This document shows positions 1 through 7,933 of a DNA stretch of 64,000 nucleotides, in pieces. A program made the translations under genes and the position numbers. Numbering within the stretch: position 1 is the first letter of the stretch; every line of letters starts with the position of its first letter. The notes beneath the pieces were generated by a model that was not told the origin of the DNA, searched no databases, and saw only the letters and a program-made list of their open reading frames with translations. This stretch comes from Parachryseolinea silvisoli (GTDB taxonomy: Bacteria > Bacteroidota > Bacteroidia > Cytophagales > Cyclobacteriaceae): the NCBI RefSeq assembly GCF_021190955.1, contig NZ_JAIOAO010000006.1:186001-250000 (forward strand), in the 5' to 3' direction.

Positions 1-84
1 TACTTTAAAAGCATAGCTCTGGGCGCCTGCCAGGGTGGCAGACAGTAAAAAAATCGAAAAAAAGCTCAACTTGACGGTTTTCAT
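1..84 (-). CDS. N-terminus of a secreted protein (partial)
   Basis: The reading frame starts at an ATG on the minus strand at 84 and runs off the left edge, so only 28 codons are visible. They encode a typical Sec signal peptide: a lysine-containing start (MKTVK), a hydrophobic core (LSFFSIFLLSATLAG) and an AQS-type cleavage site. Nothing of the mature protein beyond about eight residues is present, so no function can be assigned. It lies 26 bp downstream of the CHASE2 gene on the same strand and could be its operon partner. Confidence 0.6.
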   Translation of the reverse strand, partial: MKTVKLSFFSIFLLSATLAGAQSYAFKV

Positions 85-110
85 GGGTTCTTCGTGTCCT
101 AATGTAATGT

Positions 111-1436
111 TTATACCTCTTCCTTCTTAATGGTAAACCATCTGCGGGTTTTTATCGCAGAAAGACCCGCGCGCACCACACTGTGGTATAATTCAAAGCA
201 TGTTCCCACGACCGCGAGTGCCGCCAACGTATACGTCAGATTAAGCTTGAAATTGAACCAATAGAGGGCATAGATCATTAAAAAGGTGCACACCAAAAAC
301 TGCGCCAGCTGTGCGAGAATGCTCAACGCATCAAACCAAACCGGAATTTTCCTGTTTATATAGGTGAACAGCACGACGTTTAGAAAACACACCAGAATCG
401 CAATGGCATATTCCTGCCAGGCCTCCAATTCGTCTATGTAGGCTTCGTCCAGAATCATGGAGATAACATTGGCGTGTACGACCACGCCGTACATATCAGG
501 GCGGGTTTTGCCGGCAAACTGTTTATTGAGCGGAGTAATAAATTTATCGTCCCACGAGGTGTCGAGCATGTCATTGCCCATAAAACCGAAGAGTACGATG
601 CGGTCGGTAATGATCGAGGGTAAAAACGATGTGGTATCAAACGGCTGGTACCAATCGAGATAGGTGTAGCGGCTCGAGAACTCGGGCGCGGAAGCTTTAT
701 AGGGATCGGGCACGTTACCCCGGTAGTTAATTACTTCTGAATGGTTCTCGCGCTCCAGGAAACGTTGAGTCTTTGCCGAGTCGTATAACATGGCGATGCG
801 TGTGGCAAACGCCAGCTCCACGTTGCCGTCCTCCATGTTCATGGAGGGATTCAGGCGGCGGCAGGTCTTCAGGTCTTCCTGATGCTCGGCGTCGGTCTCC
901 AGGTTGGCGTAGCCTTCAAAGGCATTGCGGCGTATGAAGGCATCGGTATGTTGCAGCGAGTCATAGCGGTCTACATCGCCGTATTGCGTCGTGATTTTCT
1001 GTGACTGTAACAGTTTTGTCACCAGCACAACGTTGCCAGCTTCGGCAATAGCATCGGCCAGTAAAAGGTTGTTAAGTGTGTCGTATGCCAGGGGGCAACA
1101 TACGGAGTCTATCTTGCCATCGAAGCAGGCACCGCAACCAAAGAATGCATCGATGCCGATCACCTTGGGCTTGAAACGGCTGATGGCCCGTATTTGCTGG
1201 GCAATCTCGCCACGTGTCAGGTTGCCAATGTTGACGATAGTGACATTCTCGTCGGGCGGCGGCACCTCTACACGCAGGTTGGAGAAAGTGATGTCGGTAA
1301 GCTCCATGTCGCCGAGCGCTTTTCCGAGCGGATCGAACACGTTGAAGATGTTGAATTGCGACACTTCCCGAACGGCAAACAATACCAGGAAAACGAAAAT
1401 TGTCGCAATGAGCGAGTCTGACCAGAATTTACGCAT
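111..1436 (-). CDS. CHASE2-domain membrane protein without an output domain
   Basis: The protein has 441 residues when started at the ATG at 1436, chosen because the signal-anchor follows directly (MRKFWSDSL, then a hydrophobic stretch to about residue 25). The middle is a CHASE2-like extracytoplasmic sensor region with the phrase KVIGIDAFFGCGACF and several clustered cysteines. Three C-terminal membrane helices follow (about residues 350-430). In most known proteins CHASE2 is followed by a kinase or nucleotide cyclase; here the chain ends about 15 residues after the last helix, so any signalling must go through a partner. It is divergent from meaB across a 62-bp palindromic intergenic region. 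The domain call is from motif impression only. Confidence 0.65.
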   Translation of the reverse strand: MRKFWSDSLIATIFVFLVLFAVREVSQFNIFNVFDPLGKALGDMELTDITFSNLRVEVPPPDENVTIVNIGNLTRGEIAQQIRAISRFKPKVIGIDAFFGCGACFDGKIDSVCCPLAYDTLNNLLLADAIAEAGNVVLVTKLLQSQKITTQYGDVDRYDSLQHTDAFIRRNAFEGYANLETDAEHQEDLKTCRRLNPSMNMEDGNVELAFATRIAMLYDSAKTQRFLERENHSEVINYRGNVPDPYKASAPEFSSRYTYLDWYQPFDTTSFLPSIITDRIVLFGFMGNDMLDTSWDDKFITPLNKQFAGKTRPDMYGVVVHANVISMILDEAYIDELEAWQEYAIAILVCFLNVVLFTYINRKIPVWFDALSILAQLAQFLVCTFLMIYALYWFNFKLNLTYTLAALAVVGTCFELYHSVVRAGLSAIKTRRWFTIKKEEV

Positions 1437-1455
1437 GGCGGTAGGCGATGTATCA

Positions 1456-1493
1456 GGTAAATTTAGAAATTTACCGGTGCTTTTCGAAAGCAC
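1456..1493. promoter_or_regulatory. Two adjacent inverted repeats in a divergent promoter region
   Basis: Between the CHASE2 gene and meaB lies a perfect 9-bp inverted repeat with a 2-bp spacer (1456-1464 and 1467-1475, GGTAAATTT/AAATTTACC). A 7-bp inverted repeat with a 3-bp spacer follows (1477-1483 and 1487-1493). The first palindrome contains TAAATTTA on the plus strand and TAAATTTC on the minus strand, each one base short of the TAnnTTTG -10-like element. It could therefore hold both divergent promoters or be an operator. No matching -33 TTTG was found. Confidence 0.4.
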
Positions 1494-1498
1494 ACTGC

Positions 1499-2503
1499 AT
1501 GACACCCCGTAAAGCGCGCCCTACACCTGATCAATTTGCTGCCGGTATCCGAGAGGGTAACCGCGTTTTGCTGGGACAAGCCATTACTTTGGTGGAGAGC
1601 ACCCTGCCTGCTGATCAGGAGCTTGCGCACGCCTTGCTGGAGCGGCTGCTGCCCTATACCGGCAACGCCATCCGTATGGGCATTACCGGAGTGCCCGGTG
1701 TCGGCAAGAGCACATTTATAGAGACACTGGGCAAGCACATTACGAACCAGGGTAAAACGCTGGCTGTCCTTACCATCGATCCCAGCAGCCGGCTGACCGG
1801 CGGCAGCATTCTCGGTGACAAAACCCGCATGGAGGAACTGTCACGCAACCCGCATGCCTTTATACGACCTACTGCGGCCGGCGATGCCCTCGGCGGTGTT
1901 GCTCACCGCACGCGCGAAGCGATGTTGCTCTGCGAGGCTGCCGGCTATGATGTGATCATCGTCGAGACCGTGGGCGTGGGGCAGTCGGAAATTTCTGTGC
2001 GTAACATGGTTGACTTCTTTCTGTTGCTGATGCTGGCCGGTGCTGGTGATGAGCTGCAGGGCATCAAAAAAGGTATCATGGAAATGGCCGATGCGCTGGT
2101 GATTACCAAAGCGGACGGCGAGAACAAAAAAGCTGCACAGGAGGCCCGGGGCGCCTATACGCAAGCGTTGCATTTGGTAGCATCACCCCTGGCCAACGAG
2201 TGGACGGTGCCGGTGTTGACGGCTTCGGCTTTAACCGGCGATGGCTTTGACGAAACGTGGGCCACTGTAGAACGTTACTGCGATCACACCCGGGCGTCAG
2301 GGTTCTTTCAGGCCACCCGCAGCCGGCAAAATATCAACTGGTTTAACGATTACTTTCAGCTACTGCTGCAAGCAGATCTGCAAGCTTCTGTACAGGCTCT
2401 CCGCAGCTCCCTGGAACAAGCAGTGGCACGGCAGGAATTATCGTCACATGAAGCGGCGCTTCGTTTATTGCAGGCATACCGAGATCACCATCGTACACTA
2501 TAA
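1499..2503 (+). CDS. meaB: MeaB/ArgK-family GTPase, chaperone of B12-dependent mutases
   Basis: MeaB-type G3E GTPases guard and reload adenosylcobalamin in methylmalonyl-CoA mutase and related enzymes. The 334-residue product has the usual family length. A P-loop GVPGVGKS lies at about residues 64-71, followed by the family motifs TIDPSS, ETVGVGQSE and the base-recognition TKAD. The start at 1499 was chosen over an upstream in-frame ATG (1448) because the latter would run through the palindromic intergenic region and the family begins near this point. The 3' end overlaps the convergent Dph6-like gene by 6 bp. The position beside a B12-uptake operon fits its role with cobalamin enzymes. No mutase gene is in the window. 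Confidence 0.9.
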   Translation: MTPRKARPTPDQFAAGIREGNRVLLGQAITLVESTLPADQELAHALLERLLPYTGNAIRMGITGVPGVGKSTFIETLGKHITNQGKTLAVLTIDPSSRLTGGSILGDKTRMEELSRNPHAFIRPTAAGDALGGVAHRTREAMLLCEAAGYDVIIVETVGVGQSEISVRNMVDFFLLLMLAGAGDELQGIKKGIMEMADALVITKADGENKKAAQEARGAYTQALHLVASPLANEWTVPVLTASALTGDGFDETWATVERYCDHTRASGFFQATRSRQNINWFNDYFQLLLQADLQASVQALRSSLEQAVARQELSSHEAALRLLQAYRDHHRTL

Positions 2504-3223
2504 CGGCACGAGGTCGCGAAACCAAAAGTCGAGCGATGAAGGCTCAGGCTCGCCTGTGGGGGATACTTTCTGAAAATTATAGGAGCGCTTGACGACCTCT
2601 CCCGCGCGAAACGATAGCGGCGTTTTGAACAACGGACCGTCGTATACCAACGTATGGAATTCACCATTCTCACCACAACAGTCTACACCGGCAGGCAACG
2701 AGGCGGCGAAGGCATCATCAAGCGTTACCCCCAATCGGCCGGGCATGAACCACGATGCGTTGGCGGAACACAAGACAGTTTTATACCCCGAGGCCAGAAA
2801 GTCGTGCAATATTTTTTCAGAGGGTATCGCCCACAACGGATAGATGCCTTTCAAACCTACGGCTTGCAGCATCGCCTCACGATATGCGCGCAAGTCTTCC
2901 AGAAAGATGTCGCCAAAGATAACGGCCTCTATATGCGCTGCCGCGCATTCCCGGTAGAAGTCTTGCATGAGGGTTTCGTAGGCGCCGTGATCAGGCGCTT
3001 CGGGAAGGTATAATTTGTGAAGCGGAATGCCGAGGCAGGCAGCCTGCTCATCAATCAATTCTTCGCGAACACCGTGCAGGCCTACGCGACGCGTCGTGTC
3101 GCCGATAACGGTATGCAGGTTTACTACGTTGTACTCGCCGGTGGCCAGAATCTTGTGTAAAGCAAAGGTCGCGTCCTTGCCGCCACTCCAGCTTATCGTT
3201 ACATTTTTTCTTGTCTGCTCCAT
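2498..3223 (-). CDS. Dph6-like N-type ATP pyrophosphatase in a B12 operon
   Basis: This 241-residue protein belongs to the adenine nucleotide alpha-hydrolase family often labelled diphthine-ammonia ligase. The PP-loop signature SGGKD is at residues 13-17, and the family phrase GLHGVREELIDEQA follows at about residues 48-61. Dph6 itself amidates diphthine on archaeal and eukaryotic EF-2 using ATP. Bacteria do not make diphthamide, so that name cannot give the function here. It is the last gene of the riboswitch-led operon (29 bp after DUF5522), so a corrinoid-related ATP-dependent amidation or ligation is an attractive but unproven inference. The family call is secure; the substrate is unknown. 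Confidence 0.8.
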   Translation of the reverse strand: MEQTRKNVTISWSGGKDATFALHKILATGEYNVVNLHTVIGDTTRRVGLHGVREELIDEQAACLGIPLHKLYLPEAPDHGAYETLMQDFYRECAAAHIEAVIFGDIFLEDLRAYREAMLQAVGLKGIYPLWAIPSEKILHDFLASGYKTVLCSANASWFMPGRLGVTLDDAFAASLPAGVDCCGENGEFHTLVYDGPLFKTPLSFRAGEVVKRSYNFQKVSPTGEPEPSSLDFWFRDLVPL

Positions 3224-3252
3224 AAACCCCTCGAGTCTGTACCGGCCGGCTG

Positions 3253-3447
3253 TTATTTTTCTGGCTGTTGATGGATGGGCGTGGTGGCGCCCTTCTTATG
3301 TCCGTAAGGACAATGACGGCATCCGCGCCCGCAGCAAAAGCCCCGCTTGAGGAAAAAGGCCTCGGTAAAAACCATGAGGCCATTTTCCATGTAATAGTAG
3401 GGGCTACTTTCTTCGGGCGCGGATTTGTCCGTCACGTCGTCTTTCAT
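3253..3447 (-). CDS. DUF5522 small cysteine-rich protein
   Basis: A 64-residue protein with the conserved core FFLKRGFCCGRGCRHCPYG. Four cysteines (CC-x3-C-x2-C) suggest a bound metal or Fe-S cluster; no role is established. Its ATG overlaps the stop of btuG by 4 bp (3444-3447), indicating translational coupling, and the Dph6-like gene follows after 29 bp. It therefore belongs to the B12-riboswitch operon. The N-terminal 20 residues are polar and look unstructured. The family call rests on recognising the cysteine motif and the preceding MVFTEAFFLKRG phrase. Confidence 0.75.
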   Translation of the reverse strand: MKDDVTDKSAPEESSPYYYMENGLMVFTEAFFLKRGFCCGRGCRHCPYGHKKGATTPIHQQPEK

Positions 3448-4511
3448 TTCTTAAAGATAAACTGCGTCGGGCCAACACCCGTGGTGAAGGACGTTTTTAA
3501 AGCACCGGTGGAGGTATACACGTATGCGCCACCGCTGGCTGAAAAAAGGCGGGCGTCGCCTACGTAAAAATCACCATTCTCCGGGTTTACGCCAAACGAA
3601 TATAGGTCGACTACTTCTTCCGCTGTAAACAAGGGGGCCGCAGGCGCTTCTTTAGAATCAATCGGCATGCTATAAATATTGTTGCCTCCGGTGAAATACA
3701 GTGTCTTTCCGTCGGGCGAAACTGCCAGATCGGAACCTGCCTGGAAGTCGAGGTGGATTTGCACTTGCTCAAAATTCTTTACCCCGATGCTCTCCAGATA
3801 GCTATCTTCGGCACCATAGCCGCCGCGGCAAATCACCCACAGTTTGTTATTAGCATCCAGTACCATTCCGGAGGGGCCGTTCATCACAGCCACATCTCTG
3901 ATCACTTCATTTTTTGATGGATCGATGACCGACACCGCGCTTCCCGCGCCAAAGTTGTTAATGGAGGCGAAGAGGTAGCCACCGGCATAAAACAAATCAT
4001 CGACACCTGGTCTCGTTGGGATGTTACCGGTGATGTTCATCGTCTTGGCATCCGCTACTACAATGGAAGAGTTGGTGAGGTTGTACTCTGCATCGTAAGG
4101 GCCGAATACGCTGATATATGCCTTGCCGTTAATGACCGACACGTACCGAGGTTTATCCAGTACCGGCTCGGCTACTGTCTTTTCACGTGCAAAGGTGGTA
4201 CTGTTGGCCACTTCGATCGTATTGCTATTGTTCAAGACGAGGTAAGCGCGCTCGCCGTCCAGCGTGATGGATTGCAGCACGTCGCCCGCAAAATCGCCAG
4301 CCGCATTGCGAAATATATTCTGCGCGACAGAGTCCTTCTCGGGATTATAATAGGTAACACTGCCATTGGCGGCCAGAAAGTTACCCTCGTTGGCGACCAG
4401 CACACCGGTGACAACCGACTGGTTTCCCTTTTCGCCGTCGTCATCCGAACAGCGTTGGAATACCAGCACGGCGCTGACGGCTACTAGCCACATGTACGAT
4501 TTCATTTTCAT
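3444..4511 (-). CDS. btuG: BtuG-like surface lipoprotein (DUF5074 beta-propeller)
   Basis: The 355-residue protein starts with a lipoprotein signal and Cys at about residue 21. It is followed directly by SDDD, resembling the acidic lipoprotein export signal that sends Bacteroidota lipoproteins to the cell surface. The rest is made of repeated blades of a YncE/DUF5074-type propeller, with phrases such as PRYVSVINGKAYIS and DLAVSPDGKTLYFTGG. In Bacteroides, BtuG of this class sits on the BtuB barrel and captures cobalamin with very high affinity. Here the gene overlaps the upstream TonB-receptor gene by 4 bp and lies under a cobalamin riboswitch, which supports the same role. The lipobox (VFQRC) is atypical because it has Arg at -1. 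Confidence 0.8.
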   Translation of the reverse strand: MKMKSYMWLVAVSAVLVFQRCSDDDGEKGNQSVVTGVLVANEGNFLAANGSVTYYNPEKDSVAQNIFRNAAGDFAGDVLQSITLDGERAYLVLNNSNTIEVANSTTFAREKTVAEPVLDKPRYVSVINGKAYISVFGPYDAEYNLTNSSIVVADAKTMNITGNIPTRPGVDDLFYAGGYLFASINNFGAGSAVSVIDPSKNEVIRDVAVMNGPSGMVLDANNKLWVICRGGYGAEDSYLESIGVKNFEQVQIHLDFQAGSDLAVSPDGKTLYFTGGNNIYSMPIDSKEAPAAPLFTAEEVVDLYSFGVNPENGDFYVGDARLFSASGGAYVYTSTGALKTSFTTGVGPTQFIFKK

Positions 4512-6376
4512 TTCGATATAGAATTTAGTTGGTAATTAAGTTGCAGGGTATAATACCGGCCGGGCATGGCATAGGCCGCATATTGTCTGTATTCTTCATC
4601 CAGCAGGTTCTGCACAGATCCTTGCAGCGTTACAGTATGCCGCCTCAGGGTTAAGGTTCGCCCCGCGGACAAATCGATACGGGTATACGGGTCTAACGAA
4701 TAGTCTGCTTCGTTGGCAAACAGGTAGTACCGCCGGCCACTGTACTGCGCCTGTACCGTGGCGTTATAGCCGCGCCAATTGCCGCGCAGGTAGCCTGACG
4801 CGGTCTGCACGGGGGTATAGATCAACTGCCGGTCAAGAGACCACGGGTCATTGGGTGGCACCTCGGTGCTAATGGAGCGTGTATATTGATAGTTGACGCC
4901 TGCTATCACGGTTACGATACCCTGGTATATCGGCCCATGCACTCGCATCTCGGCACCTCGCACCTGCACATGCCGGATGTTTCGCGGAATGTAGTTGCCT
5001 CCTACCGGCACCCATTGTATCCATTGATCGACCTCTTGCGTGTACCACGTATTTTCGACCGTCAACTGGTTCCATATCCACCGCCAGCCAGCTTCTGCGG
5101 CATAGCTTAGTTCCGGTTGTAGACTCCTGTCACCGGCGTTCTGCCAGTAGCGGTCGTTGAGCGTGGGCACCCGGTAATTCCGGGAGGCGTTGCCACGCAG
5201 GGTAAACGTTGCAGCAGGCCGTTTCACGACTATGTATTCCACACCGATGTACGGCAGAAAGGGCGGCGAGAAACCCGATACGGCGGGCTGACGCAAGTTC
5301 AACGCCAACGACAAGCGTGTACTGATGCTTTTCTGCAGGGAAACCATAAAATCGAACCTGTCTTCTTCGGCATGGTGATCTTTATACTCGTCAATGTCGG
5401 CGCGGATGTGATTCCACTCGGCGCTTACTTCGGCGTGTATGCGTGCTGGCAGGATAAAGGCATGCTTGACGCTGCCCGTCCAGCGGGTTACAAGGTCCTC
5501 TTTACGATAAAAGAGTACGTCGCGCACGTAACCGCCGGTGGCGGTAAATTGGCCGCGGCGACCGTTGCTTTTGTACTGCAGGCTAAGGCGATGATTCTTA
5601 TCACGCTGTGTGGCGTCACTAAAATACTGCCCAATGGGCGGCTGTACCTCTCGATCAGCATCATGATACCAATAGTGCAATGACAGCGACTTTGTATTGG
5701 TCAGGTTGTATACGATGTCTTGTAGTATGCCGATCTGCTTGAAGGCCGCATGTGGCTGGCGCTGGCCGAGGGCTTGTATCGTAAAGTCATTTTCGCTTTG
5801 CACATGGTATACTTGTGTGTGCGCGTTCCACCGCCCCAGGGTGAATGCTCCACCGGCTTCGGTAGTATACTGACCAAAGCTGCCCACTACCTGTGCGATG
5901 TGAAATATTTCCTGCGACGACGCTTCGGGTGAGGTCAGCAGCACCGTACCCCCCAACGCACCGCTACCATAGCGGGCGCTGCCGCCACCCGCGTGTACTT
6001 TGACAGAACCAAAAGCCGAAGCGGGTAAAATGGAGAAGTCTGCTTGTCCGAGGGAGAAACTATTGATATTTATACCGTTCCACAACACGGCCGTATGTTG
6101 CGGTGCCGTACCCCGCAGGCTGATGCCCGAGATCATGCCCTGACCGTAACTTCGAAAATATACCGGCAGTTGTGTGGCCAGTACTTCACCGAGATGCGTG
6201 GAGCGTTGCTGACGCAACAAGGCAGAGTCGACAGTAGTAAAAGAGGAGCCGGCCAGGAAGCGCTCGTCGGTTATACCATACACTTCTACCGAGTCCAGCA
6301 ACACCGGGGCTGTCTGTTGCGCAAAACAGTACACGCTTGTGAGCATGCTCACGACTATAAGAATACCTACCCGCAT
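4508..6376 (-). CDS. btuB: TonB-dependent outer-membrane cobalamin receptor
   Basis: A 622-residue outer-membrane receptor with an N-terminal Sec signal (cleavage near CFAQQ). The plug domain carries the phrases SLRGTAPQHTAVLWNGI and ARYGSGALGGTVLL, and a 22-strand-type barrel ends with an aromatic-rich C-terminus (YYTLQLNYQL). The length is close to BtuB rather than to the much longer SusC-type receptors. The substrate assignment depends on context: a cobalamin riboswitch lies directly upstream, a BtuG-like lipoprotein is coupled downstream, and a BtuF-like binding protein is divergent. It is the first gene of the operon, with about 70 nt between the riboswitch B12 box and the ATG. Confidence 0.87.
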   Translation of the reverse strand: MRVGILIVVSMLTSVYCFAQQTAPVLLDSVEVYGITDERFLAGSSFTTVDSALLRQQRSTHLGEVLATQLPVYFRSYGQGMISGISLRGTAPQHTAVLWNGININSFSLGQADFSILPASAFGSVKVHAGGGSARYGSGALGGTVLLTSPEASSQEIFHIAQVVGSFGQYTTEAGGAFTLGRWNAHTQVYHVQSENDFTIQALGQRQPHAAFKQIGILQDIVYNLTNTKSLSLHYWYHDADREVQPPIGQYFSDATQRDKNHRLSLQYKSNGRRGQFTATGGYVRDVLFYRKEDLVTRWTGSVKHAFILPARIHAEVSAEWNHIRADIDEYKDHHAEEDRFDFMVSLQKSISTRLSLALNLRQPAVSGFSPPFLPYIGVEYIVVKRPAATFTLRGNASRNYRVPTLNDRYWQNAGDRSLQPELSYAAEAGWRWIWNQLTVENTWYTQEVDQWIQWVPVGGNYIPRNIRHVQVRGAEMRVHGPIYQGIVTVIAGVNYQYTRSISTEVPPNDPWSLDRQLIYTPVQTASGYLRGNWRGYNATVQAQYSGRRYYLFANEADYSLDPYTRIDLSAGRTLTLRRHTVTLQGSVQNLLDEEYRQYAAYAMPGRYYTLQLNYQLNSISK

Positions 6377-6406
6377 GAATATTTCTTCGACTACTATACT
6401 TCTAAC

Positions 6407-6420
6407 CTTTCACCCGAAAG
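6407..6420 (-). promoter_or_regulatory. Small hairpin in the riboswitch expression platform
   Basis: On the minus strand, CTTTC-GGGT-GAAAG forms a 5-bp hairpin between the aptamer and the btuB start. No U-run follows it. A translational switch is therefore more likely than a transcription terminator, but the pairing is short and the role is inferred. Confidence 0.3.
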
Positions 6421-6439
6421 TCGGAAGCCTGAAAACAGA

Positions 6440-6645
6440 TTTTAGTATCACGGCAGGTCTCCTGGCTCGCCCGGCTTTTGCTTACCTTCTCATTCGTCCC
6501 GACGCGTCGGGAGCGAACAATGGTGTTGCAGAACAAAAGTTGAATTTCCGCCAGGAGTAGCAAACAGCCTGGCAGACCGGGATTACAGTTGCGGGGACAG
6601 CTCCGGATTTGACGTTAAGTCTTACCGGTATTCCCTTTTCATCTT
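6440..6645 (-). promoter_or_regulatory. Cobalamin riboswitch
   Basis: The minus-strand RNA reads AAAAGGGAA near 6640, then GCTGTCCCCGCAACTGTAA (about 6585-6603), and ends with the B12 box AGCCAGGAGACCTGCCG at 6451-6467. These are the conserved blocks of the adenosylcobalamin riboswitch in the right order and spacing. It precedes btuB and so should repress btuB, btuG, DUF5522 and the Dph6-like gene when cobalamin is plentiful. The expression platform between 6450 and 6376 has no strong terminator, so translational control of btuB is the simplest reading. Confidence 0.93.
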
Positions 6646-6668
6646 CTGCGGTTGCAAACAGCAGAAGA
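6642..6668. repeat. 8-bp inverted repeat at the 5' edge of the riboswitch
   Basis: TCTTCTGC at 6642-6649 and GCAGAAGA at 6661-6668 are perfect complements with an 11-base loop. The repeat sits between the aptamer and the divergent lipoprotein gene. It could be a 5' hairpin of the btuB leader or a binding site. There is no U-run on either side, so it is not a terminator. Confidence 0.4.
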
Positions 6669-6714
6669 ACCGTGAATCGGGTGCGAACTTAATTATTTTC
6701 TTAACATTGCAGCC

Positions 6715-7848
6715 ATGTATCGTGTAATCATTTTCGTGCTGGTGCTCGTTCTGGCGGGCTGTAACCGCCCGGCTGCTGACCAACCAACAGCCGTTTCCCT
6801 GCCTTCTCAAACGTTATTAAAGTATGCACGGGGCTTTACCGTGGCCTACGATGGGAATATAAAGACCGTAACCGTGTTAACGCCTTTTCAGGGCGCGTCC
6901 ACGGGCTTTACATATTTGCTCGTGCCGGCGGACGAAGAGGTGCCGGCGCATGCTCCCGATGTGAGGGTGATCCGCACACCCCTCACCTCCATCGTGTGTA
7001 CCTCCACTTCGCATATACCGTTGCTGGACTATCTCGGCGAGACCGACAAACTGGTGGGCTTTCCATCGACCGATTATATCAGCTCGGAGAAGATGCGACG
7101 CCGCGTTGATACCGGCCAGGTAAAAGACCTGGGTGTCGACAACAGTATTACCCTGGAGCAACTGGTCATGCTGAAACCCGGTATGTTGATGGGCTATACC
7201 CAAAGCAGCGACTATGGGCAGTTTAAAAAAATAGAAGACCTCGGCGTGCCGGTGGTAATCAATGCAGAGTACCTGGAGAAACATCCGCTGGGCCGCGCCG
7301 AGTGGATCAAGTTTATGGCGCTGTTCTTTAATCAGGAGAAGCGCGCCGACTCGGTATTTCAGGTTATCGAAAAAAGTTATCTCGACGCGAAGGCCGTGGT
7401 GGACACAGTACGCACCCGCCCCACGGTGCTGAGTGGCGTGGTGTATGGCGATGCGTGGTTTCTACCCGGTGGCCAGAATTATGCGGCGCGCATCTTAAAC
7501 GATGCCGGCTGTCAGTACTTATGGGCGGCAGACTCATCGACCGGTGCGCTGAAGCTCAGCTTTGAGCATGTCTATGAAAAAGCGCATGACGCTGACTTCT
7601 GGATCGGAGTGGGCTCTTACAACACGTTGCCCGCACTACGCGCCGCCGACCATCGCTACGCGCAGTTCAAACCGGTGACTACGCGCCAGGTGTACACCTA
7701 CGATGCACGCAAGGGCGCGCGGGGTGGCAGCGAGTTTTTGGAGCTGGGGTATTTGCGTCCCGACCTGATCTTGCGCGACCTCGTCAAGATCACGCACCCC
7801 ACATTGCTGCCCGACCACACATTGTACTTCTACGCACCATTGCAATAG
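6715..7848 (+). CDS. btuF: BtuF-like periplasmic corrinoid-binding lipoprotein
   Basis: The 377-residue product has a perfect lipobox (LAGC, Cys at about residue 16) and the fold signature of class III ABC-transporter binding proteins. The phrases are VRVIRTPLTSIVCTSTSH, DNSITLEQLVMLKPGMLMG and the C-terminal lobe YLRPDLILRDLVKITHP. This family binds cobalamin or iron-siderophores. Divergence from a riboswitch-led btuB operon makes cobalamin the likely ligand. No BtuCD permease or ATPase gene is adjacent, so the inner-membrane partner must be elsewhere. A TAACATTG element (6702-6709), one base from consensus, ends only five bases before the ATG, so the message may be nearly leaderless. Confidence 0.72.
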   Translation: MYRVIIFVLVLVLAGCNRPAADQPTAVSLPSQTLLKYARGFTVAYDGNIKTVTVLTPFQGASTGFTYLLVPADEEVPAHAPDVRVIRTPLTSIVCTSTSHIPLLDYLGETDKLVGFPSTDYISSEKMRRRVDTGQVKDLGVDNSITLEQLVMLKPGMLMGYTQSSDYGQFKKIEDLGVPVVINAEYLEKHPLGRAEWIKFMALFFNQEKRADSVFQVIEKSYLDAKAVVDTVRTRPTVLSGVVYGDAWFLPGGQNYAARILNDAGCQYLWAADSSTGALKLSFEHVYEKAHDADFWIGVGSYNTLPALRAADHRYAQFKPVTTRQVYTYDARKGARGGSEFLELGYLRPDLILRDLVKITHPTLLPDHTLYFYAPLQ

Positions 7849-7919
7849 GGCATGCGCTTCGCGGCGACGACCGACGCAACAATTCGTTCAAGGATAGCGC
7901 CGGTATGCGCACGACCTTT

Positions 7920-7927
7920 TAACTTTG
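7920..7927 (+). promoter_or_regulatory. TAnnTTTG promoter element of the WG-repeat gene
   Basis: TAACTTTG matches the Bacteroidetes -7 element exactly and ends six bases before the ATG at 7934, implying a leaderless or nearly leaderless transcript. No TTTG is present at the -33 position, so the call is tentative. Confidence 0.35.
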
Positions 7928-7933
7928 TCTGCG

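Noticed and set aside
1448-1498. Upstream in-frame start for meaB
   Set aside because: The extra codons run through two palindromes of the divergent promoter and add nothing resembling the family N-terminus.
2498-3223. Function as diphthine-ammonia ligase
   Set aside because: Diphthamide occurs on archaeal and eukaryotic EF-2, not in bacteria, so only the family relation is kept.
6642-6668. Hairpin upstream of the BtuF-like gene as a terminator
   Set aside because: There is no U-run on either strand and no gene ends there; recorded only as an inverted repeat.
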